The notes under the pieces: model-generated
What the model saw: only the letters and a program-made list of their open reading frames with translations
What the model was told of the DNA's origin: nothing
The model's database searches: none
Made by a program: the position numbers and the translations under genes
Assembly: GCA_946615865.1 (NCBI GenBank)
Contig: CAMOIJ010000018.1
Location: 1-43,647, forward strand
Direction of reading: 5' to 3'
DNA: 43,647 nt
DNA from: an uncultured Lachnospiraceae bacterium
GTDB lineage: Bacteria > Bacillota > Clostridia > Lachnospirales > Lachnospiraceae
Part shown: positions 17,911-25,295 of the stretch, piece after piece
Layout of the letters: the number at the start of each line of letters is the position of its first letter
Position numbering within the stretch: position 1 is the first letter of the stretch

Positions 17911-19182
17911 ATGTCGATAAATCAGAAGCACGAAGAGCAGCGGCGCGTGACGTCGATCACCAGAAAGCTTCACTGGTATATGCTCCGCGGCAAAATATTG
18001 CGCTTTTTGGTCTCAGACCTGCTGCTCGCCGCACTTCTGACAGCAGGCTGGTGCATAGAACAGGAATATTCGGCGCTGGGACAGATCCTCACTCAGAACC
18101 ACAGGAGCTTCGAGCATTTTCCGTCCGCGGCGCAGCCGGGATTTGATCTGGTCTACAGGGTTGCCTCGAAAGAGGGAACCCTTCTTCTGTCGGTATCCTG
18201 CCTGGTCCCTTTCACAGTAATCTCCTCTGTGATCCTCGCGCTCCTTATCTTTCAGTTTCTTGGAGTAATATTCTCATATTACAGGGAGGACAGAAAGATC
18301 CGGAGGATCCTCGCGCCCATCAATGAGATCGCTCTAAAAGCCGACGAACTGAGCAGGCTTTCCTTTACAGAAGACAAATATCAGGTGATCGAAGACGCGA
18401 TCGAGCATATCCATCCGGAAGAGGCGGAAAGCGGAAGTACGCTGTCTTTTGGCGACTCCGATCTGGCGGGCGTAGAGGCGGCGATGAACAACCTGCTTCT
18501 TCGCATGCGCAGTACTATGCGGCAGCAGTCCCGTTTTGTCAACGACGCTTCCCACGAACTGCGAACGCCCATTGCGGTGATCCAGGGTTACGCCGCTATG
18601 CTGGAGAGATGGGGAAAGACGGATGAAAAGATCCTGGACGAGGGGATCAGCGCGATCAAAAACGAAGCGGATCACATGAACTATCTGGTTGAGCAGCTGC
18701 TCTTTCTTGCCAGAGGAGACAGCGGCAGGACAGCCCTGAATAAACAGCCTGTAATGACGGACGTCTTTCTGCGAGAGATTTACGAGGAATCTCTGATGAT
18801 CGATGAAAAGCACCGCTACCGACTGAGAGATACAGGAGAGGCTGCGGAAGTGAGTATAGATCCCGGACTTATGAAACAGGCTGTCCGGATCCTGATCGAT
18901 AATGCGGCAAAATATACCCCGGAAGGGGAAGAGATACAATTGTCCTACGGCAAAACTGAGAAAGGAAGCCCATACCTGCAGGTGCAGGATCTGGGGAGCG
19001 GCATCAATGAATCTGAACTCCCTCATATTTTCGAACGCTTTTTCCGGGCGGATGAGGCGCGCAGCAGTGAAGGAACAGGCCTTGGACTCTCCATTGCGAA
19101 ATGGATCGTGGACAAGCACGGAGGGCACTTCGAAGTTCTGTCGAGAAAGGATCTGGGTACAAGGATCAGGATCGTGCTGTGA
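17911..19182 (+). CDS. Sensor histidine kinase (HisKA/HATPase_c)
   Basis: A 423-residue membrane kinase. Two transmembrane helices (about 31-48 and 91-122) bracket a short extracellular segment of some 42 residues, too small for a normal sensor domain. A linker of about 85 residues leads to the HisKA box NDASHELRTP (phosphoacceptor H215), then the ATPase N box (IDNAAKYTP), G1 (DLGSGI), F box (FERFFRADE) and G2 (GTGLGLSIAKW). AAGGAG before the ATG supports the start. The gene has no adjacent regulator and is the likely partner of the OmpR-type regulator at 14504. The small outside loop suggests it senses the membrane or an accessory protein, possibly the DUF4342 neighbour; that part is inference. 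Confidence 0.92.
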   Translation: MSINQKHEEQRRVTSITRKLHWYMLRGKILRFLVSDLLLAALLTAGWCIEQEYSALGQILTQNHRSFEHFPSAAQPGFDLVYRVASKEGTLLLSVSCLVPFTVISSVILALLIFQFLGVIFSYYREDRKIRRILAPINEIALKADELSRLSFTEDKYQVIEDAIEHIHPEEAESGSTLSFGDSDLAGVEAAMNNLLLRMRSTMRQQSRFVNDASHELRTPIAVIQGYAAMLERWGKTDEKILDEGISAIKNEADHMNYLVEQLLFLARGDSGRTALNKQPVMTDVFLREIYEESLMIDEKHRYRLRDTGEAAEVSIDPGLMKQAVRILIDNAAKYTPEGEEIQLSYGKTEKGSPYLQVQDLGSGINESELPHIFERFFRADEARSSEGTGLGLSIAKWIVDKHGGHFEVLSRKDLGTRIRIVL

Positions 19183-19188
19183 TATAAT
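19180..19188 (+). promoter_or_regulatory. Extended -10 element before the GH13 remnant
   Basis: TGATATAAT, overlapping the kinase stop codon. It suggests that the now broken downstream gene once had its own promoter. Confidence 0.5.
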
Positions 19189-19232
19189 CTTTTCAAAGAC
19201 AGTAAATCTGCAGTACTTTGCGGGAGGTCGCC

Positions 19233-19779
19233 ATGGCAAAAAACACTGATATCAGATACAGAAATCAGCTTCTGTATTCCGTATTTGTAAGAGATTACGG
19301 AAAAAACGGCACATTTAAGGATGTGGAACAGGATCAGGACGGCGGCTTTAGTGCCGGATCTCAGAAACCGCAGACATCTGCTCGCGTTTACTATGTTCCA
19401 GAAAGGCATAAGCTTTCTCTACAACGGACAGGAGAGAAGCGCGGCGGCTTTTGCCAACATATTTGAAAAAGAGCCGATTGACTGGACAGGACCGGATCTG
19501 ACGGATGTGATCGTGAAAATGAAGAAGATCAAGGAAAGCGAGATCTTTGCCGCAGGAACTTTCTTCGCCGACGAAGTACGCGACGGCGTAGTGCGCGCGG
19601 TCTACACACGTGGAGAGGAGAAAATTGTCGGTCTGTTCGCGATCGGAGGCGGAGTTGTCGGAGCGGACACAGGTCTGCCGGACGGCCTTTACCGCAATCT
19701 GTACAGCGGAGAAGAGATCTATGTTTTTCAGGGGGCGGTTCCGATCGGGGAGGACCCGGTGATCATCGGGAATCTGTGA
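19233..19779 (+). pseudogene. Broken alpha-amylase family (GH13) glycoside hydrolase remnant
   Basis: Two reading frames carry the two ends of one GH13 enzyme. From the ATG at 19233 (GGGAGG at 19222-19227), the first frame gives the typical start RNQLLYSVFVRDYGKNGTF and then turns to nonsense after about VEQD. From about 19340, the frame shifted by one base carries a typical GH13 C-terminal part: LRNRRHLLAFTMFQKGISFLYNGQE, then EKEPIDWTGPDL and a beta-sandwich-like tail up to a stop at 19779. Catalytic strands and the Asp/Glu residues of the barrel are missing. Intact relatives are over 400 residues, so a large in-gene deletion with a frame change explains this best. It follows the kinase by 50 nt. 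Confidence 0.85.
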
Positions 19780-19837
19780 ATACTCTGCGGAAATTCCGGA
19801 TCAAAGTCCTGAATAGAATAATAAACAGAATACTAAA

Positions 19838-19876
19838 CAAAAAAACGGAAAACGCGCTGCGCGTTTTCCGTTTTAT
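19838..19876. terminator. Bidirectional terminator between the GH13 remnant and tRNA-Met
   Basis: A perfect 15-bp stem (19842-19856 with 19860-19874, loop CTG) flanked by an A tract on the left and TTTT on the right. On the minus strand it ends the tRNA transcript, on the plus strand that of the remnant. Together with the tRNA this accounts for the stretch 19780-20126 without a protein gene. Confidence 0.9.
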
Positions 19877-19878
19877 CG

Positions 19879-19952
19879 TAGCGAGAGGGGGACTTGAACC
19901 CTCGACACCGCGGGTATGAACCGCGTGCTCTAGCCAGCTGAGCTATCTCGCC
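19879..19952 (-). tRNA. tRNA-Met (anticodon CAT)
   Basis: 74 nt without encoded CCA. The minus strand folds as a cloverleaf: acceptor GGCGAGA/TCTCGCT (G1-U72), D arm GCTC/GAGC, anticodon stem CGCGG/CCGCG with loop TTCATAC, T loop TTCAAGT and discriminator A. The anticodon stem lacks the three G-C pairs of initiator tRNA, so elongator Met is most likely. A tRNA-Ile whose C34 is lysidine-modified cannot be fully excluded. The T stem GAGGG/CCCCC has an A-C mismatch at its second pair. It has its own consensus promoter upstream. Confidence 0.93.
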
Positions 19953-19984
19953 ATATGTCTGCCGCTTCATCAGTCAGCTTTTAT

Positions 19985-20013
19985 AGTATACGAAACCGAA
20001 GAATTTTTGTCAA
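19985..20013 (-). promoter_or_regulatory. Promoter of tRNA-Met
   Basis: On the minus strand TTGACA (20013-20008) and TATACT (19990-19985) with exactly 17 nt between, 32 nt before the mature tRNA 5' end. A near-perfect housekeeping promoter. Confidence 0.88.
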
Positions 20014-20126
20014 CTCATAAAATAAAAAAAAACGGATCAGTCAATCTGTTCTTTACAAAACGGCAAAAGCGTAAGAAGATACTTGTATTGTCGATTGTCA
20101 GGATTACTATGTTCCGGGAGGATAAA

Positions 20127-21872
20127 ATGTCAGGACCTATAGCATTTATACTTGCGATGATGATCAGCGCGGCTGTCGCAGTCGGGGATGCAGACTTCAG
20201 CGGTATCATCGAGGAAGCTGAAAGAATAGAGCAGGAAAGCAAAGAAAAAACTGAAGCGGCCGAGTATCTGATCGCGATTGATCCGGGACACCAGGAAAGA
20301 GGGAACTTCGGACAGGAGCCGATCGGTCCCGGCGCATCAGAAATGAAGACGAAAGTAGCCGGAGGAACAAAAGGCACATCGACCGGCGTTCCGGAATATC
20401 AGCTTACTCTGGATGTCAGCCTCAAACTGAGAGATATTCTTAAGGACAAGGGATACAGAGTCCTGATGATCCGGGAGACGAACGATGTGGATATAACAAA
20501 CTCCGAGCGGGCGAAAATGGCCAATGAAACGGATGCGGATGTATTTGTGAGGATACACGCCAACGGATCGGAGAACTCTTCCGCAAACGGCGCAATGACG
20601 ATCTGCCAGACTTCATCCAACCCTTATAACAGTGAACTCTATGAGAAATCCAGGAGTCTTTCACAGAAGGTGCTTGACGCCTATACAGAGGCAACCGGAA
20701 TACGTAAGGAACGTGTCTGGGAAACCGATACTATGAGCGGGATCAACTGGTGCACAGTTCCGGTCACCATCATTGAAGTCGGATATATGACAAATCCGGA
20801 AGAAGATGAAAAGATGCAGGAACCGGATTTCCAGGAATTAATGGCTGAAGGGATCGCTGAAGGGATAAAGGAGTACCTGACAGACCAAAAGGAGGACGGC
20901 GGCGCGGAAACAGAGGAAGCTGATTTATCCAAAGAAGGCGCATCAGAAGCCGCTTCCTCAGAAACAGCCGTGTCGGATGAAGATGAGATCGAACCGACGG
21001 ATGATAAGGAACCGGAGAGCGGCGGGGGAAAAACTGCGAATGAGAGGAAGATCACAGTTTACATTGCACCGGCCTCAAAGACAGAGAGATCGGCAAAGGA
21101 GCTTGAAAAGATCGTGACGCAGACCGGCGATCACGTGATCAGACGCCGCGAATTGGAAAGATATGTCAGAGACGGCGTCAAAATGGTGAAACTGAAAAAG
21201 AGGCTTAATGAGGAGATCGATAAACTCGGAGGAAAGTGGTCGCTGTATTTAAAGCGGATGGACACAAATCAGACTATCAGGATAAACGACGATGAGAAGA
21301 TGGTCGCCGCGAGTCTGATCAAACTCTTTATCGCAGGAGAGTTCTATACTTTGGCCGAAGAGGGTGAACTCGATGCGGACAGCTTCCGCAGCAGTCCGGA
21401 CCTGATGATCTCTGCCAGTGACAACGGAGCGGCTAATACCCTTATCAGCGCGTGTACGATGGATAAGATCAATGATTTCGCGCGGGAAAACGGATATGAG
21501 GAGACTGAGCTGAACCGCAGGATGCTGGAGTGGAACGGCACAGAAAACTATACTTCGGCCCGGGACTGCGGGAAAATGCTCGAGAAGGTCCTAAAAGGAG
21601 AATATGTGAGCGAAGAGGCTTCGGAGCGGATCCTGGAGGACCTGCGAAGCCAGCAGAGGACTTCAAAGATCCCCGCAGGCGTGCCCAAAGAGGTCAAAAC
21701 CGGCAATAAGACCGGCGAGCTGGATAATGTGGACAATGACGCGGCGATCATATGGGCCCCTGATTGTACTTATATTCTGTGCATCATGAGCAGCGATACC
21801 GGCGGAAGGATTGCGGAGATCAGAAAACTCTCATCAATTGTATACAATGCAATTGGCGCTTCGGAGGATTAG
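20127..21872 (+). CDS. N-acetylmuramoyl-L-alanine amidase fused to a class A beta-lactamase-like domain
   Basis: A 581-residue exported or membrane-anchored protein. After an N-terminal hydrophobic segment (GPIAFILAMMISAAVAV), residues about 48-255 form an Amidase_3 domain with zinc ligands H55 (DPGH), E90 and H144 (RIHAN) and catalytic E217 (IIEVGYMTNP). This domain cuts the lactyl-peptide bond of peptidoglycan. An acidic linker and a small conserved-looking segment follow. Residues about 370-580 form a serine beta-lactamase fold with S396-LI-K399, S431-D-N433, E459-xx-L-N463 and K528-T-G, the full class A catalytic set. GGGAGG at 20116-20121 favours the ATG at 20127, though an in-frame TTG at 20007 exists without a binding site. 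Beta-lactam hydrolysis, a transpeptidase-like or esterase role, or beta-lactam binding are all possible. Confidence 0.9.
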   Translation: MSGPIAFILAMMISAAVAVGDADFSGIIEEAERIEQESKEKTEAAEYLIAIDPGHQERGNFGQEPIGPGASEMKTKVAGGTKGTSTGVPEYQLTLDVSLKLRDILKDKGYRVLMIRETNDVDITNSERAKMANETDADVFVRIHANGSENSSANGAMTICQTSSNPYNSELYEKSRSLSQKVLDAYTEATGIRKERVWETDTMSGINWCTVPVTIIEVGYMTNPEEDEKMQEPDFQELMAEGIAEGIKEYLTDQKEDGGAETEEADLSKEGASEAASSETAVSDEDEIEPTDDKEPESGGGKTANERKITVYIAPASKTERSAKELEKIVTQTGDHVIRRRELERYVRDGVKMVKLKKRLNEEIDKLGGKWSLYLKRMDTNQTIRINDDEKMVAASLIKLFIAGEFYTLAEEGELDADSFRSSPDLMISASDNGAANTLISACTMDKINDFARENGYEETELNRRMLEWNGTENYTSARDCGKMLEKVLKGEYVSEEASERILEDLRSQQRTSKIPAGVPKEVKTGNKTGELDNVDNDAAIIWAPDCTYILCIMSSDTGGRIAEIRKLSSIVYNAIGASED

Positions 21873-21877
21873 TGAGT

Positions 21878-21889
21878 CATACCGGTATG
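21878..21889. repeat. Perfect 12-bp palindrome upstream of sstT
   Basis: CATACCGGTATG, a perfect dyad 21 nt before the -10 of sstT and 6 nt after the preceding stop codon. A candidate operator; no regulator is identified. Confidence 0.4.
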
Positions 21890-21906
21890 CAAATAAAGCG
21901 CTGAAA

Positions 21907-21915
21907 TGCTATAAT
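21907..21915 (+). promoter_or_regulatory. Extended -10 promoter of sstT
   Basis: TGCTATAAT, a perfect extended -10 with no clear -35, 37 nt before the chosen start codon. Confidence 0.65.
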
Positions 21916-21951
21916 TGAAAACAATATTATTCAAACATGAAGGGGGACATC

Positions 21952-23223
21952 ATGGAATTTTTCAAGAATGCAGTTAAGAAGTATACCGATACCAGCCTGA
22001 TACTCAGGATCGTGATCGGCCTTGCTGTTGGCGCGATCCTTGGTGTTACACTTAAAAGCTGGACCTGGGTGGGACTGCTCGGAACTCTGTTTGTGGGCGC
22101 GCTGCGCGCGATCGCGCCGATCCTCGTCTTTGTCCTGATCATCAGTGCGCTCAGCACGGGACAGAGCAAACTGGACCGCAAATTCGGACTCGTACTGTTC
22201 TTTTATATGTTCAGTACATTTCTCGCTGCAGCGGCAGGTGTGACAGCCAGTTTCCTGTTCCCCGTGACATTGAAACTCGGCGAAGCGGCCCAGTCCGATA
22301 CTGTTCCTCAGAATGTCGGCGAGGTACTCCAGAATCTCCTTGTGAAAATGGTGGAGAACCCGGTGTCCGCGATCATTAACGGAAACTATATCGGAATCCT
22401 GTTCTGGGCTGTGGTCCTCGGAATCGCGTTTAAAAAGATCGCGGCCACTGAGACCAGAACGATGCTCAAGGACGCGTCCGAGGCCGTTGCAATGGCGGTC
22501 AGAGGGGTCATCAATTTCGCCCCTTTCGGAATCTGCGGCCTGGTATTCAGCACGGTTTCCGAATACGGTCTGTCGGTGTTTAAGGATTACGGACGGCTCC
22601 TTGCGGTGCTCGTCGGCTGCATGATGTTCGTGGCGCTTGTGATCGACCCTTTTATCGCATTCCTCTTCCTGAAGAGAAATCCCTATCCGCTTGTACTGCG
22701 GTGCCTGAGAGAGAGCGGTATCACCGCATTCTTCACCCGAAGCAGCGCAGCCAATATCCCGGTGAACATGGAACTCTGCGAGAAGCTCGGCCTTGATCAG
22801 GACATGTATTCCGTATCTATTCCGCTGGGAGCTACGATCAACATGGACGGCGCAGCGATCACTATCACAGTCATGGCTCTGGCAGCCGCCAACACAGTGG
22901 GCGTCCATGTGGATATCCCCTCAGCTCTGTTTCTGAGTATAGTTTCCACTCTGGCAGCCTGCGGCGCTTCCGGCGTCGCCGGTGGATCCCTTCTGCTGAT
23001 CCCCATGGCGTGCTCACTGTTCGGTATTTCCAATGATGTCGCGATGCAGGTCGTCGGCGTCGGATTTATCATCGGCGTGATCCAGGACAGCGTCGAGACA
23101 ATGCTCAACTCCTCCGGTGATGTCATGTTCGCGGCTACCGCTGAATACTCCACCTGGATCAAGGAAGGAAGAGAGGACGATCTTCCCACATTCCTGGGCG
23201 GAAAGAGAAAAGTTGAGGTCTGA
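21952..23223 (+). CDS. sstT: Serine/threonine:sodium symporter SstT
   Basis: Dicarboxylate/amino acid:cation symporter (DAACS) family importer of serine and threonine driven by Na+. The 423 residues have the GltPh-like fold: the first hairpin segment FFTRSSAANIPVNMELCEKLG, the family motif ATINMDGAA, and ACGASGVAGGSLLLIP followed by FGISNDVAMQVVGVGFIIGVIQDS. These blocks match E. coli SstT very closely in memory. AGGGGG (21941-21946) fits the ATG at 21952 better than the in-frame ATG at 21937, which has no binding site. Single gene with its own promoter. Imported serine could feed pyruvate and H2-forming fermentation; that link is inferred. Confidence 0.93.
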   Translation: MEFFKNAVKKYTDTSLILRIVIGLAVGAILGVTLKSWTWVGLLGTLFVGALRAIAPILVFVLIISALSTGQSKLDRKFGLVLFFYMFSTFLAAAAGVTASFLFPVTLKLGEAAQSDTVPQNVGEVLQNLLVKMVENPVSAIINGNYIGILFWAVVLGIAFKKIAATETRTMLKDASEAVAMAVRGVINFAPFGICGLVFSTVSEYGLSVFKDYGRLLAVLVGCMMFVALVIDPFIAFLFLKRNPYPLVLRCLRESGITAFFTRSSAANIPVNMELCEKLGLDQDMYSVSIPLGATINMDGAAITITVMALAAANTVGVHVDIPSALFLSIVSTLAACGASGVAGGSLLLIPMACSLFGISNDVAMQVVGVGFIIGVIQDSVETMLNSSGDVMFAATAEYSTWIKEGREDDLPTFLGGKRKVEV

Positions 23224-23234
23224 TCATAAAAGCG

Positions 23235-23263
23235 TTGCGTATTGAACGAAGTTGCCTTATTAT
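23235..23263 (+). promoter_or_regulatory. Possible promoter of the purine gene pair
   Basis: TTGCGT (23235-23240), 17 nt, TATTAT (23258-23263). The -35 is weak. No purine riboswitch or PurR box was recognised in the 146-nt leader. Confidence 0.35.
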
Positions 23264-23317
23264 ACAGGTGCAATAAGAAAAAGTGTTGTTACAAAGTCTA
23301 CAGCAGTTGGCCGTTTG

Positions 23318-23343
23318 CCGGGAATTCTGAGAGGAGTTCCCGG
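23318..23343 (+). promoter_or_regulatory. Hairpin presenting a ribosome binding site upstream of the cyclohydrolase gene
   Basis: CCGGGAA (23318-23324) pairs with TTCCCGG (23337-23343), with GAGAGGAG in the 12-base loop and a GTG codon starting at the last stem base. A second Shine-Dalgarno (GAGAGGAG, 23355-23362) before a TTG at 23370 follows. Possible translational control of start choice. Confidence 0.4.
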
Positions 23344-23369
23344 TGAACTTAACAGAGAGGAGAGTAAAA

Positions 23370-24089
23370 TTGGCAGACTTTGAGAAAATTCTGAGAGAAA
23401 CGAGTTATCCGGGCCGCGGCATCATGATCGGAAGAACTGCCGACGGCGCAAAGGCTGTGACCGCTTATTTCATCATGGGCAGAAGCGTCAACAGCCGCAA
23501 CAGAATCTTCGTGGAAGACGGAGAGGGAATCCGCACAGAAGCTTTTGATCCTTCTAAGATGGAAGATCCTAGCCTTATCATCTATGCGCCCGTCCGAGTC
23601 TATGGCAACAAGACGATCGTGACAAACGGAGACCAGACGGATACGATCTACGAAGGTCTTGACAAGCAGTTCACGTTCGAGCAGTCACTCCGCTCAAGAG
23701 AGTTTGAGCCTGACGCTCCCAACTATACACCCAGGATTTCCGGCGTCATGCATGTGGAGAAGAACAGGTTTAACTACGCAATGTCCATTTTAAAGAGTGA
23801 TCAGGGTGATCCTTCCTCCTGCCTCCGCTATACATTCGCGTATGAGAACCCTAAGGCCGGAGAGGGCCGTTTCATTTCCACCTATATGGGCGACGGCAAT
23901 CCGCTTCCGAGTTTTGAAGGAGAGCCCAGGGCTCTGGAACTTGATGCGGCGTTCACAGAGAATATCGATGTTTTCACAGAGCGCGTCTGGAAAGCGCTCA
24001 ACGAGGACAACAAAGTTTCCCTGTTTGTCCGCTTCATCGACATCGCTTCCGGGAACTATGAGACCAGGATCGTCAACAAGAATCAGTGA
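23370..24089 (+). CDS. IMP cyclohydrolase, PurO-like
   Basis: Closes FAICAR to IMP, the last step of purine synthesis. The 239-residue chain resembles the IMP_cyclohyd (PurO) family known first from archaea: YPGRGIMIGR near the N-terminus, AYFIMGRSVNSRNR, and SCLRYTFAYENPKAGEGRFISTY in the second half. It is not the PurH N-terminal MGS-like domain. The start is uncertain: TTG at 23370 has GAGAGGAG 7 nt upstream, while an in-frame GTG at 23343 also has a binding site and would add nine residues. The downstream AICAR formyltransferase gene begins 20 nt after the stop, so the pair together replaces bifunctional PurH. Confidence 0.85.
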   Translation: MADFEKILRETSYPGRGIMIGRTADGAKAVTAYFIMGRSVNSRNRIFVEDGEGIRTEAFDPSKMEDPSLIIYAPVRVYGNKTIVTNGDQTDTIYEGLDKQFTFEQSLRSREFEPDAPNYTPRISGVMHVEKNRFNYAMSILKSDQGDPSSCLRYTFAYENPKAGEGRFISTYMGDGNPLPSFEGEPRALELDAAFTENIDVFTERVWKALNEDNKVSLFVRFIDIASGNYETRIVNKNQ

Positions 24090-24109
24090 GCAAGGAGAAT
24101 AAGAACAGA

Positions 24110-25288
24110 ATGAAAGAAATGGAACTCAAATACGGATGCAATCCCAACCAGAAGCCGTCCCGCGTTTACATGGAAGACGGATCCGATCTCCCCTTCGAGG
24201 TCCTTTGCGGAAGACCCGGATACATCAACCTTCTTGACGCGTTCAACGGATGGCAGCTTGTAAGCGAACTCAAAAAAGCGACCGGCAAAGTGGCCGCGAC
24301 TTCTTTCAAGCATGTTTCTCCCGCAGGCGCAGCGATCGGACTTCCTCTTACGGATGTCGAGAAGAAGATCTACTGGGTAGAGGATATGGGAGAGCTGACT
24401 CCTATGGGCAGCGCCTATGCGCGTGCGCGCGGAGCGGACAGAATGTCTTCCTTCGGCGATTTCATTTCCCTTTCCGATACATGTGATGTCTGCACAGCCA
24501 AGCTGGTTTCCCGGGAAGTTTCTGACGGAATCATCGCTCCCGACTATGAGCCGGAAGCTCTTGAGATTCTCAGAAAGAAGAAAAAAGGCAACTACTGCGT
24601 TCTGAAGATCAACCCTGATTACAAGCCCGCCGCTCTGGAGAAAAAGCAGGTGTTCGGCATTACTTTCGAGCAGGGAAGAAATGAACTTGTCATCGATGAT
24701 GCTCTGTTCGCAAACATCGTAACAGAGAACAAAGAGCTTCCTCAGGCGGCCCGCGATGATATGGCGATCGCTCTGATCACTCTTAAGTATACACAGTCCA
24801 ACTCTGTCTGTTATGTAAAAGGCGGTCAGGCAATCGGTATCGGCGCAGGACAGCAGTCCAGAATTCACTGCACAAGACTTGCGGGAAGCAAAGCGGACAA
24901 CTGGTATCTCCGCCAGTCTCCTCAGGTTCTGGGCCTTCCCTTTAAAGAGGGGATCCGCAGAGCGGACAGAGACAACGCGATCGATCTGTACATGGGCGAG
25001 GACTATATGGACGTGCTTGCTGACGGCAAGTGGGAAGCGCTCTTTACTGAGAAGCCCGCAGTCTTCACCGCAGAGGAAAAGAGAGCATGGCTCGATGGAA
25101 ATACGGATGTTACTCTTGGTTCCGACGCATTCTTCCCCTTCGGAGACAACATTGAGAGAGCGTTCCGCAGCGGCGTGAAGTATGTCGCGCAGCCCGGCGG
25201 CAGTGTCAGAGATGACAATGTCATTGAGGCCTGCAACAGCCACAATATGGTGATGTGCTTTACAGGGATCCGCCTGTTCCACCATTGA
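24110..25288 (+). CDS. Phosphoribosylaminoimidazolecarboxamide (AICAR) formyltransferase, stand-alone
   Basis: Transfers a formyl group from 10-formyl-THF to AICAR. The 392 residues correspond to the C-terminal AICARFT part of PurH without the cyclohydrolase domain: LKYGCNPNQKPSR at the start, the conserved AATSFKHVSPAGAA (with the catalytic Lys-His), YTQSNSVCYVKGGQAIGIGAGQQSR, and SDAFFPFGDNIERA and AQPGGSVRDD near the end. AAGGAG lies 12 nt before the ATG at 24110; an overlapping in-frame GTG at 24086 is unlikely. The PurO-like cyclohydrolase is directly upstream, completing the last two steps of IMP synthesis. Confidence 0.94.
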   Translation: MKEMELKYGCNPNQKPSRVYMEDGSDLPFEVLCGRPGYINLLDAFNGWQLVSELKKATGKVAATSFKHVSPAGAAIGLPLTDVEKKIYWVEDMGELTPMGSAYARARGADRMSSFGDFISLSDTCDVCTAKLVSREVSDGIIAPDYEPEALEILRKKKKGNYCVLKINPDYKPAALEKKQVFGITFEQGRNELVIDDALFANIVTENKELPQAARDDMAIALITLKYTQSNSVCYVKGGQAIGIGAGQQSRIHCTRLAGSKADNWYLRQSPQVLGLPFKEGIRRADRDNAIDLYMGEDYMDVLADGKWEALFTEKPAVFTAEEKRAWLDGNTDVTLGSDAFFPFGDNIERAFRSGVKYVAQPGGSVRDDNVIEACNSHNMVMCFTGIRLFHH

Positions 25289-25295
25289 TCTCAAA

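Noticed and set aside
23224..23342. Purine riboswitch or PurR box before the purine genes
   Set aside because: Conserved loop and core bases of the purine aptamer, and a clear PurBox, are absent.
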